Source: Pelobates cultripes
Taxonomy: Eukaryota; Chordata; Amphibia; Anura; Pelobatidae
NCBI GenBank assembly: GCA_933207985.1
Contig: OW240917.1
Coordinates: forward strand, 116,075,026 to 116,139,025
Reading direction: 5' to 3'
Length of the DNA stretch: 64,000 nt
In this document: positions 41,132 through 53,700 of the stretch, in pieces
Layout: every line of letters starts with the position of its first letter
Numbering within the stretch: position 1 is the stretch's first letter
Program-made: the position numbers and the translations under genes
Notes under the pieces: model-generated
Told to the model about the DNA's origin: nothing
Databases searched by the model: none
What the model saw: only the letters and a program-made list of their open reading frames with translations

Positions 41132-44020
41132 TTGTGGTGTGCCTTTAAGGCCGTTATAAGAGGTCATATTATCAAGTTACAAAGCCAACTTGACAAAAAT
41201 AATACTCTGGCATTTTTACACACAGAATTAAGAGATTTGACTCATATCAACAAACAATCTCCATCTCCTGAAATTTATGAAAAAATATTAGAACTTAAAG
41301 AAAAAATAAAGCAAAAATTAATGGATACGATAGCTAAAAATATGGATAGATTAAAACTTAAATATTACTCCAAAGGCAATCGAGCTGAAAAGATGCTATC
41401 CCAAAAACTTAGAAAACAAAAAGGACAAAATAAGGTAGACAAAATAATACAGAATGGAAAAATAGCACTAACCCCTAGAGAGATTGGAAAGTGTTTTAAT
41501 GAATATTATGCCAATCTATATAATATTCCTCAGATTAACACAGATGAGGATATTAAAAACTATCTAAATAATATAAAGAGGCCTCAATTAACTTCTATTG
41601 AAAATGATTTCTTAAATAAACCTATAACTATGGAGGAGACTATGAAAGCAATAAATGATTTAGAAAGATCTAAAACACCAGGCCCGGATGGGTTTAGCAA
41701 CCTATTTTATAAAACATTTAAAGATTTAATATGCCCACATTTGACCTCTGCTTTCAACATAGCGGCAAACAGAGGATTTTTACCAGCAGAGATGCTTAAA
41801 GCTAATATCTTGCCTATCCTAAAAAATGATAAAAACCCCACTGATATCAAAAACTATCATCCGATATCTTTAATAGATGTTGACACTAAGCTATACGCTT
41901 CGGTTTTGGCTGCCAGAATAAAAAAACATCTTCCACTAATCATCCACAAAGATCAAATAGGATATGTTCCAGGTAGAAACTCCTATACAAGTATAAGGAA
42001 AATTATTAATATCTTGGATGACGCAAATAGATATGATGTTCCAGTTCTGACTCTGTCGATTGATGCTGAAAAAGCATTCGACAGAGTCAGCTGGAAATAT
42101 TTAGAAGCCGTCCTACAACATTATGGATTGGAAGGTTGGATTAAGAAAGCTATAATGGCACTATACGTAAATCCTGTTGCACGAACTATTGGACCTAATA
42201 TTGTCGCCCCATGGTTCCAACTTAGAAATGGTACCCGACAGGGCTGTCCCCTTTCACCATTGCTCTACTTGCTGACTATCGAGCCATTGGCTGAGAATAT
42301 TAGGAATAATAAAGAGATCCATGGTTATAAAATAATGGATGAGGACCAAAAAATTAGCTTATATGCTGATGACATTTTAATTACTCTTACAAACCCTAAA
42401 AATTCTTTAGAACGCATAATGCAAGAAATAGAGCGATACAGCCTTATATCAAATTATAAGTTAAATACAAATAAATCTTTGATATTAGATGTTAACCTAA
42501 ATAAAAAGATACAACAAGAGATTAAAAACAAATATGATTTTATTTGGGTTAAAGAAAGTATGGATTACTTAGGAATTAAAATAACCAGAGAGACAAATAA
42601 GATCATGGAAGTAAATTTCCTAACATTATTATTAGATCTCAATAAATGGTTAAAAGATCGTAGAAACCTAGAGATTACTTTTTGGGGGCGAATAAATGTT
42701 ATCAATTCATACGTTATACCAAAGTGGAATTATATGTTTCAAATGTTACCTCTCCATATTCCAATCCATTGGCTTCAATTAATACAAAGAAGTTTTACTC
42801 AATACATCTGGAAAGGCAAGAAGCCGAGATTGAAACAGTCAATATTAGTGCAGAAAATATATAAAGGTGGACTTGATTATCCACTCATAATGAATAATTT
42901 TAAAGCAGCTATTATTCTACATGTTTATAGAATGCAAATGAAAGAAAATAAAGATGAGGGATGGTATAAAATGGAATTGAAGGCAGGAGAAGTTTCTAGC
43001 TTAGATTGTTTAATTTGGAATATAAATAAAATGTCAAAGAAAAAAGAGTATGCCAGTATTATTCTAACTCAATTATTGGAAAATTGGTTAAAAATTAAAA
43101 AAGTAATGAATATAGAAAAAAAAGTTCCAAGTTATTTAGAGTTAGACATTGTAGAAAAACAAGTGGAAGATTTAAACTTAAATAATTGGAAAAAAGTAGG
43201 GATAACGACTCTGGGCCAATTATTGACAGAAGGATCAATTAAAACCTTTGCTCAAATAACAGAGATACATAATCTCCCTCCTAGAGAGGTGTTTAATTTT
43301 CTAAGACTTAAAAGCTATATTAATACACATTTTATAATACCAAAATCTAATCTAAGCAATTCGATAGATTTATTATTTACATCAAAAAAAGTCAATAAAC
43401 CACTTTCCAAAGCTCTAATACTAATTAAATCAATAGCTAAAGATACAAATCCTACTGCCATACAGGCTTGGAAACAAGACTTGAATATCGATATAAATTT
43501 GAATCAATGGGGTTCTTCAATGATGGATGTTAAGAAGAATATACATTCATTAAATTTATTAGAAACGCACTTTAAAGTTTTAAATAGGTGGTACTTAGTA
43601 CCAGCTAAATTGAATAAAATTTATCCTCTAGTAAATCCTATCTGTTGGAGATGCAATAGTATTAGAGGCAATTTTAGACATATCTGGTGGGATTGCTATA
43701 AATTAAAAAATCTCTGGTTGAAAATGCAGCATTTTATATCTAACAATTTAAAACTCGAGTTGATAATCTCTCCAGAGGTAGTTCTACTTCATCTAAATTG
43801 GCCTCATATGACATATGAATTAAAAGCAATTCTTATACATCTGTTTTTAGCGGCTAAAATAGTAATTGCGAGATGGTGGAAAAGGGATTCAGAAGTCCCC
43901 TGGAAGAAAGTCAAAATTCAACTCGAGTTTCAGATTAGAATGGAGCTGATGCTAAGTAAACAAAGATTAAGCAATAAGATTTCTGTTTGGTCAAAGTGTA
44001 TTGAGATGATTGATGTATAA
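41132..44020 (+). CDS. L1 ORF2, reverse transcriptase and C-terminus
   Basis: 962 uninterrupted residues in the same frame as the ORF2 start. Motifs in order: RSKTPGPDGFSN, KNYHPISLIDVDTKLY, IHKDQIGYVPGRNS, LSIDAEKAFDRVSW (first catalytic Asp), RNGTRQGCPLSPLLYL, and SLYADDILITL (YADD active site). The thumb and a long C-terminal region follow, with a Cys/His cluster (CWRCNSIRGNFRHIWWDC near residue 830). This cluster is typical of L1 and Tx1 ORF2. All catalytic residues are intact. The first codon listed is not the true start; the protein begins at 40274. Confidence 0.93.
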   Translation: MWCAFKAVIRGHIIKLQSQLDKNNTLAFLHTELRDLTHINKQSPSPEIYEKILELKEKIKQKLMDTIAKNMDRLKLKYYSKGNRAEKMLSQKLRKQKGQNKVDKIIQNGKIALTPREIGKCFNEYYANLYNIPQINTDEDIKNYLNNIKRPQLTSIENDFLNKPITMEETMKAINDLERSKTPGPDGFSNLFYKTFKDLICPHLTSAFNIAANRGFLPAEMLKANILPILKNDKNPTDIKNYHPISLIDVDTKLYASVLAARIKKHLPLIIHKDQIGYVPGRNSYTSIRKIINILDDANRYDVPVLTLSIDAEKAFDRVSWKYLEAVLQHYGLEGWIKKAIMALYVNPVARTIGPNIVAPWFQLRNGTRQGCPLSPLLYLLTIEPLAENIRNNKEIHGYKIMDEDQKISLYADDILITLTNPKNSLERIMQEIERYSLISNYKLNTNKSLILDVNLNKKIQQEIKNKYDFIWVKESMDYLGIKITRETNKIMEVNFLTLLLDLNKWLKDRRNLEITFWGRINVINSYVIPKWNYMFQMLPLHIPIHWLQLIQRSFTQYIWKGKKPRLKQSILVQKIYKGGLDYPLIMNNFKAAIILHVYRMQMKENKDEGWYKMELKAGEVSSLDCLIWNINKMSKKKEYASIILTQLLENWLKIKKVMNIEKKVPSYLELDIVEKQVEDLNLNNWKKVGITTLGQLLTEGSIKTFAQITEIHNLPPREVFNFLRLKSYINTHFIIPKSNLSNSIDLLFTSKKVNKPLSKALILIKSIAKDTNPTAIQAWKQDLNIDINLNQWGSSMMDVKKNIHSLNLLETHFKVLNRWYLVPAKLNKIYPLVNPICWRCNSIRGNFRHIWWDCYKLKNLWLKMQHFISNNLKLELIISPEVVLLHLNWPHMTYELKAILIHLFLAAKIVIARWWKRDSEVPWKKVKIQLEFQIRMELMLSKQRLSNKISVWSKCIEMIDV

Positions 44021-44606
44021 AATAATGTCGCTCAATTAGTAGTAGAATAATTCCATGAACATTGAAAATAATTATGAGACTTATCTAAATGATATTACCA
44101 CTCTACTATGGAAGTCTTTTTGATGTATTTTTCTTCTCCCTCCCCTATTTTGCTGCTGTGTTGTTTTTTTGTATTATAAATGTATATTTGTATGATATTT
44201 GTATTTGTATGATATATGTATTTAATGAGATTTAAAAGAAAAAAAAATTTAAAATAAAGATTAAATATTCAAAATAAAAAATATATATATATATATCAAA
44301 ATACTCTTAGAATGAAATTGTATATAAATCTATGTATATATAAATAAATAAAATAATACGAAATATACATATGTCCATATACAAAATTACATAAATAATT
44401 ATATAAATATACATGTAGACTTCAAATATATAAATATGCCTATATATTCAAATTCTACATGTGTATTTATGTAATATTTTTACATAATTAAGTAATTTTA
44501 TTGATTGCAATTTGAGGGACCTGCCTGCCAACCCAGGCCGAAAGTCCAGAGAATTTAATTTGCTAGCACTGTATTTTACCCTGTAACGTTCTACGACACC
44601 CTAAAA

Positions 44607-44852
44607 CCTGTACATAGAGGGTACTGTTTTACTAGGGAGACTTTGCTGAACACAAATATTAGTGATTCAAAACAGTAAAACATATCACAGCGATGATATT
44701 GTCAGTGAAAGAGACTTTTTTTTGCATTTTTCACACACAAACAGTACTTTTACTGATGATATAATTTTTGTGATACATTTTCCAGTTTTGAAACACTAAT
44801 ATTTGTGTTCAGCAAAGTCTCCTGAGTATAACAGTATCCTCCCATATACAGG
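44607..44852. repeat. Large inverted repeat A
   Basis: 44607-44673 pairs with 44785-44852. The shared core GACTTTGCTGAACACAAATA (left) appears as its complement on the right. Confidence 0.85.
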
Positions 44853-45002
44853 TTATATAGCGTTTTTGAAAGTTACAGGGTCAAATATATGGGTCAAATA
44901 TTTTTACATTGAAAATGGCCAGGTTGGTTACGTTGCCTTTGAGAGCATATGGTAGCCCAGGAATGAGAATTACCCCAATGATGACATACGATTTGCAAAA
45001 GA

Positions 45003-45206
45003 AGACAACCCAAGGTATTGCAAATGGGTTATGTCCAGTCTTTTTTAGTAACCACTTAGTCACAAACACTGGCCAAAATTAGTATTTAATTTAGTTTTTT
45101 ACTTTTTTCACACACAAATATGAATGCTAACTTTGGCCAGTGTTTTCGACTAAGTGGCTACTAAAAAAAACTGGACATACCCCATATTGAATACCCTGGG
45201 TTGTCT
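45003..45206. repeat. Large inverted repeat B
   Basis: 45003-45085 pairs with 45122-45206, including CACTGGCCAAA and TTTGGCCAGTG. Similar build to repeat A but a different sequence. Confidence 0.85.
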
Positions 45207-45582
45207 ACTTTAAAAAAAATATGTACATGTGGGGTGTTATTCAGAGATTTCTGACAGATAATAGTGTTACAATGTTACTATTGATAAATTTTAAAAATGT
45301 ATGTTTTGAAACCGCAATATCCTACTTTCACTTATCGCCCTTTAACATGCCAAAAAATAGCAAAAAAGCGTGTAAACAATGGGTATTTTGAAACTCAGGA
45401 CAAAATTTTGAATCAATTTAGCATTTTTTTTCATTCGCTTTTGTAGATGAGTAAAAGATTTTTCAAGCAAAAGTCAAAAAACATGTATTTTTTTCAATTT
45501 TTCATCATATTTTTTATTTATTTTTAAATTAAATTACATGAGATTGAAATGGAAAAATCAATCAATAAATTGATTATTTCTT

Positions 45583-46031
45583 TGTGTATCTGCCCCTGGC
45601 CAAATTGATGAAACAATGCGTGCACGCTCCCTGAAGTAATTCACACCAGACACAGGTTCCAGGTTGTTGAATAACTTGAGGAAAAGTTTATTCAGAGGGG
45701 ACGGCAGGTCCCTTTTAAAGCAAAATTACATCATAAGCATTGTCAGAGATAACATGGAATAATACATCAATAATTGGTTAAGTGTTAAGTGTTTTATTCA
45801 AAGCACGTCCTACTGGGTGTGCCTTCTTATGTCATTACTGTCGTCATGAAGTTCTCCCCCCGGATTCCAGCGCCATCTTGAAAATTAGAGTGTTTGGTCG
45901 ATGGGTGGGGTACTCCTGAGTGACATCTAGTGGTCAGTTTAGTAATTTATTGAATAATATTGAGTATAACTAAATGGAGTAAATAGACATTTTACTAGCT
46001 AAAAATATGTCAATATTTCATTTCCACAACA
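45583..46031 (-). mobile_element. Probable solo LTR 3
   Basis: On the minus strand it begins TGTTGTGGAAATG and ends GGGCAGATACACA. A TATA-like CTTTAAAAGGG lies at 45711-45720 and AATAAA at 45687-45692, in promoter then poly(A) order, followed by a U5-like end. No target duplication was found, so the edges are less secure. Confidence 0.6.
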
Positions 46032-46700
46032 GAGATTATATAAATAATGGTATGTAAAGAAAGCCCCTTTTGTCCTGAAAAAAAAAATATAATTTGTATG
46101 GGAACAGTAAATGAGAGAGCGGAAAATTACAGCTAAACACAAACACCACAAACGTGTAAAAATATGCCTGGTCGCAAAAGTGCTGGTGCGCATAAATATT
46201 TATAGAACCCCTCAAGGGTTGAGAAGTATTTTCAAACAGATGATACAGTGCAAGCAAGTGTGATCCCTTATAGGGTGTCTACAAGCCCAGGTATATATGT
46301 GTGTATACTTATAGCCTGTTACACTGTACAATTGATATCTGTAGTTAAGGAGACACAAGTAGGGGGGAGGGAACAGAGAAAGCACTCCTAGTGCAATACA
46401 ATTATTAAAATTTAAACTAAGATAAAATGCCTTTTTAAAAATGCAACTCACAAATGTAGAGTGGTATGAGCCCCACTCTAAGCTATCTCGCCCAGGGAGG
46501 ATCAGCCCCTTGAGTAAGTGGGATCTGATAAATGCTCCTGCGACTCCAGTGTCAGGCAAAAAACATTTATTAAAAATAAAAACAACTGATAGATAGTAAA
46601 AAGCACAGTCCAGCTGCAGCTCACCACACCATGGGGAGTTTGATAACAGTTCAGTGTAATCTCTCTCATTCTGGGGCCGGTCCTGCTGGCTGGTGTGTCT
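46032..46700. other. Dispersed repeat related to the 7.4-8.4 kb insertion
   Basis: AACTCACAAATGTAGAGTGG, then GGTATGAGCCCCACTCTAAG resembles 7918-7990 of the fold-back element. ACATTTATTAAAAATAAAAA follows. No hammerhead core was seen here. Confidence 0.4.
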
Positions 46701-47600
46701 ATTCAGTTCACTTCCTTGTATCTTGTGTTATGGGCACATGCAAATATTACAAGTTTTAGAATGAAATGTATTTCTTAAACTGTGTACTTTGTCTTTAAGA
46801 GATATTGCAAATTGACAAGGTGTTAGAAATGGAACATATTGTTTTTCATAGATGTTTCTTTAAGCAATAACCTCAGTGTATAATATGTTTGCTCCATTTT
46901 GTTCCAGATGAATTACAATAACAATAATGCATAAACAAGCTTCAAGGCTATACTACGACTCTTTCAGTACACAATATACTGTTGTAACCCCAAATTAATG
47001 GAACTTCCCCAAATCCGGGAATCTCCCACGACTGTGCACTTACGACTTAGTATAAACAACAGATAAGCTATTCAGACTTTAAGATGCCATCTTGAACTGA
47101 GTCAGGAACATTTCCATGACGTATACACCCTTTAGTTATGGCCTTGTATGTTTGCCAAGTTAAGGGAGGTCCTAAAATAAATAAAGTAAAAGAAGTGTTA
47201 CTTTTTCATATATGAACTACGGTAACCCTAAAATGGAGACACCTAAGGTATAAATAGGTGTACTTTTAAATGTTAAGACACAGAGGAGAGACTTGGAGAC
47301 AGACGCTGCTCCATCTTAAAATGACAGAGAGGCTGACATGATGACATGTTCAGAAGGGTATGTTAACCTATTAATGATATTTGCAAGCATTTAATTTAAT
47401 CTTATAAACTCTGCTATAATGGATTTTATAGGTCTATATTTATATTTTTATATAATAAATATTTAAAAGACATAACTATTGCTTCCAAGACAATCCTTAT
47501 TTTATATTGTATTCTCAATTATTTATATATGTTAAATAGAGGATTTCATACTAACTATATAAAATTATGGCTAAGATATCTGTATGGTTAGCCCTACTAA
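46700..47600. other. LTR-like sequence, unproven
   Basis: Has a TATA-like GGTATAAATAGG at about 47248-47259 and AATAAA near 47455, about 200 bases apart. Termini and target duplication could not be fixed. No coding frame. Confidence 0.3.
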
Positions 47601-48157
47601 GTTCTATGCTTTAAGACATTATAGTGGTAAATAAGGGAACCACCTGCGGTTACACCTGATCACCAGGTCACGTGACTCATTTTGCCCTGCCTCTTGGGGC
47701 TTTCTCAAACGGGCACTATCTCCTCCCACTGGAGATCCTCTTTTATTTAGGAGTCCCAAAGCCATGATCCAATCGGCTTGTAGCTTTCCAAAGTTGCACA
47801 CATTGTCCATAATTACTTAAAATCCAAATAAAACATTTATTCACAATCTGTTTTTTTTAATAAAAAACAGCATTTAAAAATTTCAATATCCAATATAAAA
47901 GGATCATCATGCATACACATTTAGATATAACTTGTGTGTGCAAATAATTTTCAAAGCACAGAAACTTGTAAACAGTTGTTAAATACCCAAATAATTACAT
48001 AAAAATATCCATACTGGTTTACAGGGAAAAGGGGAAGTGTGTATTTAAGTAAACTCAGCATTGCATGTCCTAAAGGTGCAATTAAGCACCCCAAAATTGT
48101 TTAACATTATAGGAGAGTTCACTAAATATTGTTTAACATTATATGAGAGTTCATTAG
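47601..48157. other. No gene recognised
   Basis: AT-rich. A short tandem duplication (TTGTTTAACATTATA twice, near 48098-48145) lies just left of the hAT element. Confidence 0.4.
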
Positions 48158-48483
48158 TAGAGTTGAGCGGACACCTGGATGTTCGGGTTCGCCGGGTTCG
48201 GCCGAACATCGGCAAAAAGTTTGAGTTCGGCCGAACTTGACCCCGAACCGGAACCCCATTGAAGTCAATGGGGACCCGAACTTTTGGGCACTAAAATGGC
48301 TCTAAAAATGTCCTGGAAAGGGCTAGAGGGCTGCAAAAGGAAGTAAAATGGGGGTGAGAGTAGGACAAGTGCCCTACAAATAATTGGGATAGCCCCCAAA
48401 ATATTGGGACATGTAAAAAAGAAAACAAAGAATAAGTGCACTTAAGTATAACAATGGCTGGGAGAGGCCAGTATAAATGTCTA

Positions 48484-49091
48484 TTCTGCACAAGGTACAG
48501 ACAAGTCTGGTGGGATCCATGCCTGATTCATTTTAATAAACGTGAACTTGTCCACATTGGCTATGGACAGGCGGCTGTGCTTGTCTGTGATAAAGCCCCC
48601 TGCCGTGCTAAATACACGTTCAGACAATACACTGGCTGCAGGGCAGGCCAGCACCTCCAAGGCATAAAGGGCAAGCTCGGGCCATGTACCCAATTTGGAG
48701 ACCCAGAAGTTGAATGCGGCAGACCCATCAGTCAGTACGTGTAGGCGTGTGCACACGTACTGTTCCACCATGTTGCTGAAATGCTGCCTCCTGCTAAGAC
48801 GTTCCATATAAGCTGGTGGTGCTGGTTGTTGTGGCGTGCTGACAAAGCTTTCCCACATTTTGGCCATGCTAACCCTGCCTTTTGAGGTGCTGGCGGTGCC
48901 TTTCGTAGAGCGGCATTCGGGCCTACCAAATAACGCTGAAGGTTCTGTCGCCTACTCGCACCTGAGGAAGGTGTTTCACTTGTGCGTGTAGCTGGCACAG
49001 ATTGACCACGTCCTATCCCTGCAACAGGAGCTCCACCAACACCAGCAGCACCACGACCAGGGCCACGTCCCTTATTTGATGCTCTCCTCAT
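48484..49091 (-). pseudogene. hAT transposase C-terminal remnant
   Basis: From 49091 a Gly/Arg-rich N-terminal piece (MRRASNKGRGPGRGAAG) runs into a frameshift near 48860. The following frame has MAKMWESFVSTPQQPAP and ends with the hAT dimerisation domain: LEVLACPAASVLSERVF, then STAGGFITDKHSRL. The central catalytic domain and the BED finger are missing. The hATC domain normally dimerises the transposase. This copy is a non-functional deletion derivative. Confidence 0.82.
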
Positions 49092-49279
49092 TCTTTGTGT
49101 TCGCCCACCAAACTAACAGATGGTTTATGTCAGGTGACAATGTAACCGACAATAGTCAACAATTAAGTTCACTGACAGTAAGGCAGTGCCGGTGTCCTAA
49201 AGAGAAAAAAATTCTAGAGGTCACACAAGGCGTGACAGGCGTAATTAATACAGTTACGTCACTGTCTCATAAAAGTGTG

Positions 49280-50245
49280 ATTTTAAACCAACAATGTAAC
49301 AGTAGTATTTAAGGGTTTTATTGGACTGCAAGAAATGCACCGTAGGCAGCACATTTTTTATTTAGCACAAAAAAGTATGATTTTTTTAAGCCAACAATGT
49401 AACAATAGTATTTAAGGGTTTTATTGGACTGCAAGAAATGCACCGCAGGCCGCAAATGTACTATTTAGCACCAAAAAAATGTGAATTCTTCAAAGTGCGC
49501 TGTAACCACAGTATTTGACAGCTCTGTTTGACTCTCAGATATGAAGTGCACGCCCCAAATTTACTTTTTAGCACCAAAAAAATGTGAATTTTTCAAAGTG
49601 CGATGTAACCACAGTATTTGACGGTTCTATTTGACTCTCAGATATGAAGTGCACGCACCAAATTTACTTTTTAGCACCCAAAAAAATTTAATTTTTCAAA
49701 GTGCGATGTAACCACAGTATTTGATGGTTCTATTTGACACTCAGATATGAAGTGCATGCCCCAAATTTACTTTTTATCGCCCAAAAAATTTGAATTGGTC
49801 AAACTGCGATGTAACCACAGTATTTGACGGTTCTACTTGACTCTCAGATATGAAGTGCACGCACCAAATGTAATTTTTAGCACCCAAAAAAATTTGAATT
49901 GGTCAAACTGCGATGTAACCACAGTATTTGACGTTTCTACTTGACTCTCAGATATGAAGTGCACGCACCAAATTTACTTTTTAGCACCCAAAAAAAATTA
50001 GAATTTTTCAAAGTGCGATGTAACCACAGTATTTGACGGTTCTATTTGACACTCAGATATGAAGTGCACGCCCCCAAATGTACTTTTTAGCACCAAAGAA
50101 ATGTGAATTTTTCAAAGTGTGATGTAACCACAGTATTTGACGGTTCTATTTGACTCTCAGAAATGAAGTGCACGCCACAAATTTACTATTTGGCACCAAA
50201 AAAATTTGAATTTGTCAAACTGCAATGTCACAGCAGTATTTAAAA
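49280..50245. repeat. About 105-bp tandem repeats inside the hAT element
   Basis: Seven clear copies carry TGTAACCACAGTATTTGA and CTCAGATATGAAGTGCA; two or three more diverged copies lie to the left (AACAATGTAACAGTAGTATT). Monomers are about 103-107 bases. Subterminal tandem repeats are common in hAT derivatives, where they can bind transposase. Confidence 0.9.
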
Positions 50246-50700
50246 ATGCCTAGATGTTGCCCACTGAGCTACCAGAACAGGATTAAAGTAATGTGCCTGG
50301 CACACATTCAGTTACAAGTGCCCACCTAACAAACAGACTGATTGCTTATTTCTCTGTGGCACTGGGCTCAGGGCAGGGTACAAAAATAATCTCTGTAGTT
50401 TGCAGATTCAACACCAGAATTCTTTCCTAATCTGTATATTACAGCTGCAGCATCCTCTCCCTACACTAATAAAAGCTCATGTGACCCAAGCTTATAAAGA
50501 GGCTGGGTCACATGCTGCACTGGCCAATCACAGCCATGCCATTAGTAGGCATGGCTGCGATGGCTTCTAAGGGCACACGAGTCAAACGCTTGTTGATTGG
50601 CTGCCCTGCAGCTTTTCAAAATGCGCCATTAAATTGCCAAACACCGATTTCGCTCAAAAATTGTAATGTTGGGTTTACAGTTCAGGTTTGCTCATCTCTA
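50246..50700. other. hAT right terminal region
   Basis: No gene. It includes AGGCATGGCTGCGATGG and ends with the right inverted repeat. Confidence 0.55.
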
Positions 50701-53700
50701 TTTGTGAATCCTATTTTGTGTGTGTTCTAAATGGTAATGTGTAATTTTTGTTTGTTTTCTTGTTCTTCTTCAAGAATAAGTGAAAATAGATATAGAAGGG
50801 AGAACTGCTTAAACTGAAAGAAAAACTATATTAGCCGCGCTGGGTGATATGTTTACATACGTGAGAAGAGGATGCGTGGTAGTGTTTTTGAATGTTTTCA
50901 GGATGTGTTGGTTTGGGAATCCTATTTTGTATGTGTTCTAAATGGTAATGTATAATTTTTGTTTGTCGTCTTCTTCTTCTTCTTCTTCTTCTTCTTCTTC
51001 GAGAATAAGTGAAATCCACTGTCTGATGTTTTGGTAAAAGAAGTTGTAAGAGACTTTGTGAGAGTGTTAGTGATGCGAGTAGTGTGATGATGAAGATGTG
51101 GTGAGCCATTGAGATTGTTGTTCTAGAGGTGTATGTAGGTGCATGCCAAAGAATCATGAAAAGGTGCCCCAGAAGATTTCAAATGAGGCATGATGAACAA
51201 AGCATTGAGAAAGCTATAGCATCCACTGCTGTCTCACAGATTGCAGGAGTAAACTAAAGTAAATAAAATGATGTAACTCTACCACATTTCTATGATATCT
51301 CCAAACTAGTGGGCATATATTTGATAGATAGGAGAATTTATACAAATCTCCTAGACAGCAAACCATGAGTCAACATCTCAGTTGCTATATCTGATGGGAG
51401 AACTATAGACAGCAAACCTAATCATTATTTTCAATTATTCTTTATAACAATGCCTTTAAAAAGCCATTTGCAGCTTCCAGATGACATGCAATGAAAACTT
51501 GTTACAAGCACAGTTTTGAAACAAAGTGCAGCTCATTACTTACACAGAAAACTTTTAAAATGTAGACCATAATTTTAAAGGGGTAGGTTCCAAACCCCTC
51601 TCATTATGTCTGCTGTTTATAACATGAAAATGTTTAGAAAAGACCCAAAACAAAGCTAAGAAAAGTCATACCAGGACAGGATGAAATAGTGAGTTGATGC
51701 AGGACAGAAGGGTTCAAGAGATAGGAAGAACGATATTTGCTATAAAGAATTTTTTTCATGGATATATTTCCATGCCATGGCGATGCCCCAGGGTTATTTT
51801 CTGCATGCAATGCACAGTAGCATTGGTACATATAGAGCTGCTAGCAATACACAAATCAACCAGCAGAGAGCAATTGAGGAGGAATTAGAAATAAGGTCTG
51901 ATTTATTTGAATTATATAGCTGATAGCAATACACAGATCATCCAGGAGAGGGTATTTTCATTTGAGGATAGATTAGAAGGGAGAACTGCTTCAATTGAAA
52001 GAAAAACTATATTACCCGCGCTAGGTGATATGTTTCCATACGTGTGAAGAGGATGCGTTGTAGTATTTCTGAGTGTTTTCAGGATGTGTTGGTTTGTGAA
52101 TCTTATTTTGTGTGTGTTCTAAATGGTAATGTGTAATTTTTGTTTGTTTGTTTTGTTTTCTTCTTCTTCTTCTTCTTCTTTGAGAATAAGTGAAATCTAC
52201 TGTCGGATGTTTTGGTAAAGGAACTTGTAAATGACTTTGTGAGAGTGTTAGTGATGCGAGTAGTGTGATGATGAAGATGTGGTGAGCCATTGCGATTGTT
52301 GTTCTTGATGTGTATGTTGGTGTATGTTGGTGCATGCCAAAGAATTGTGAAATGGTGCCCCAGAAGATTTGAAATGAGGCATGATGAACAAAGCATTGAG
52401 AAGACTATAGCATCCACTGCGGTCTCACAGATTGCAAGAGTAAACAAAAGTTAATAATATGATGTAACTCTTGCACGTTTCTATGATATCTCCAAACTAG
52501 TGGGCATATATTTGCATAGTGACCAAAAAAAAACAAGATAGGAGAGCTTATACAATTCTCCTAGACAACCAAACATGAATCAGCATCTCACTTGCAATAT
52601 CTGCTGTGAGAACTATAGACAGTTGTCCTAATCATCCTTTTCAACTATTCTTTATAACAGTGCCTTTAAAAAGACATTTGCATCTTCTAGATGGCATACT
52701 ATGAAAATTTGTTACAAGCACAGCTTTGCAACAAAGTGCAGCTCATTAGTTCCACAGCAAACTTTCAAAAAGTAGATCATAATTTTAAAGGGGTAGGTTC
52801 CAAACCCCTCTCATTTTGCCTGCTGTTTATAACATGAAAATGTTTAGAAAAGAACCAAAACAAAGCTGGGAAAAGTCATACGAGGACAGGATGTAATAGT
52901 GAGTTGATGCAGAACAGAAGGGTTCAAGAGATAGGAAGAATGATATTTGCTATACAGAATTTTCTCATGGATACATTTGCATACCGTGGCGACGCCCCAT
53001 GGTTATTTTCTGCATGCAATGCACAGTAGCATTCGAACATATAGAGCTGCTAGCAATGCACAAATCAACCAGCAGAGGGCAATTGAGGAGAAATTAGAAG
53101 GAAGGTCTGATTTATTTGAATTATATAGCTGATAGCAATACACAGATCATCCAGGAGAGGGTATTTTCATTTGAGGATAGATTAGAAGGGAGAACTGCTT
53201 CAATTGAAAGAAAAACTATATTACCCGGGCTAAGTCATATGTTTCCATACGTGAGAAGAGGATGCGTGGTAGTATTTCTGAGTGTTTTCAGGATGTGTTG
53301 GTGTGTGAATCTTATTTTGTGTGTGTTCTAAATGGTAATGTGTAATTTTTGTTTGTTTGTTTGTTTTGTATTCTTCTTCTTCTTCTTCTTCTTCTTCTTC
53401 TTCTTCAAGAATAAGGGAAATCTACTGTCGGATGTTTTGGTAAAGGAAATTGTAAATGACTTTGTGAGAGTGTTAGTGATGCGAGTAGTGTGATGATGAA
53501 GATGTGGTGAGCCATTGCGATTGTTGTTCTTGATGTGTATGTTGGTGCATGCCAAAGAATTGTGAAATGGTGCCCCAGAAGATTTGAAATGAGGCATGAT
53601 GAACAAAGCATTGAGAAGACTATAGCATCCACTGCGGTCTCACAGATTGCAGGAGTAAACAAAAGTTAATAACATGATGTAACGCTTGCACATTTCTATG

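Larger units (their letters stand above)
37630..44280 (+). mobile_element. Nearly complete L1-like LINE
   Basis: A 6.65 kb copy with a GC-rich 5' UTR starting GGGGGGACGTGATGACG, intact ORF1, an inter-ORF spacer with a tandem duplication, a two-frameshift ORF2, a short 3' UTR and an A-rich tail with AATAAA. It is inserted in an ATATAT tract, so the target duplication cannot be delimited. The preserved frames suggest a recent insertion. Confidence 0.92.
44281..45582. mobile_element. Hairpin-rich continuation of the split DNA transposon
   Basis: It mirrors the AT-rich DNA before the L1: TATTTTGATAT occurs before 37615, and its complement after 44295. Two large imperfect hairpins lie at 44607-44852 and 45003-45206. 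No coding frame and no clear TTAA right end were found. Confidence 0.5.
48158..50700 (-). mobile_element. hAT-type transposon derivative
   Basis: Ends TAGAGTTGAGCGGAC (48158) and GCTCATCTCTA (50700) are imperfect inverted repeats of a common frog hAT family. A transposase remnant lies on the minus strand and a tandem-repeat block fills the right half. The flanking octamers do not match. The right end abuts the satellite array exactly, while the left flank is not satellite. Confidence 0.7.

Noticed and set aside
49280..50245. Regular repeats as a CRISPR array
   Set aside because: The monomers are tandem over their full length with no unique spacers, and the genome is eukaryotic.
51550..51605. 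tRNA-like B box (GGTTCCAAACC) in each satellite unit
   Set aside because: No matching A box or cloverleaf could be drawn around it.
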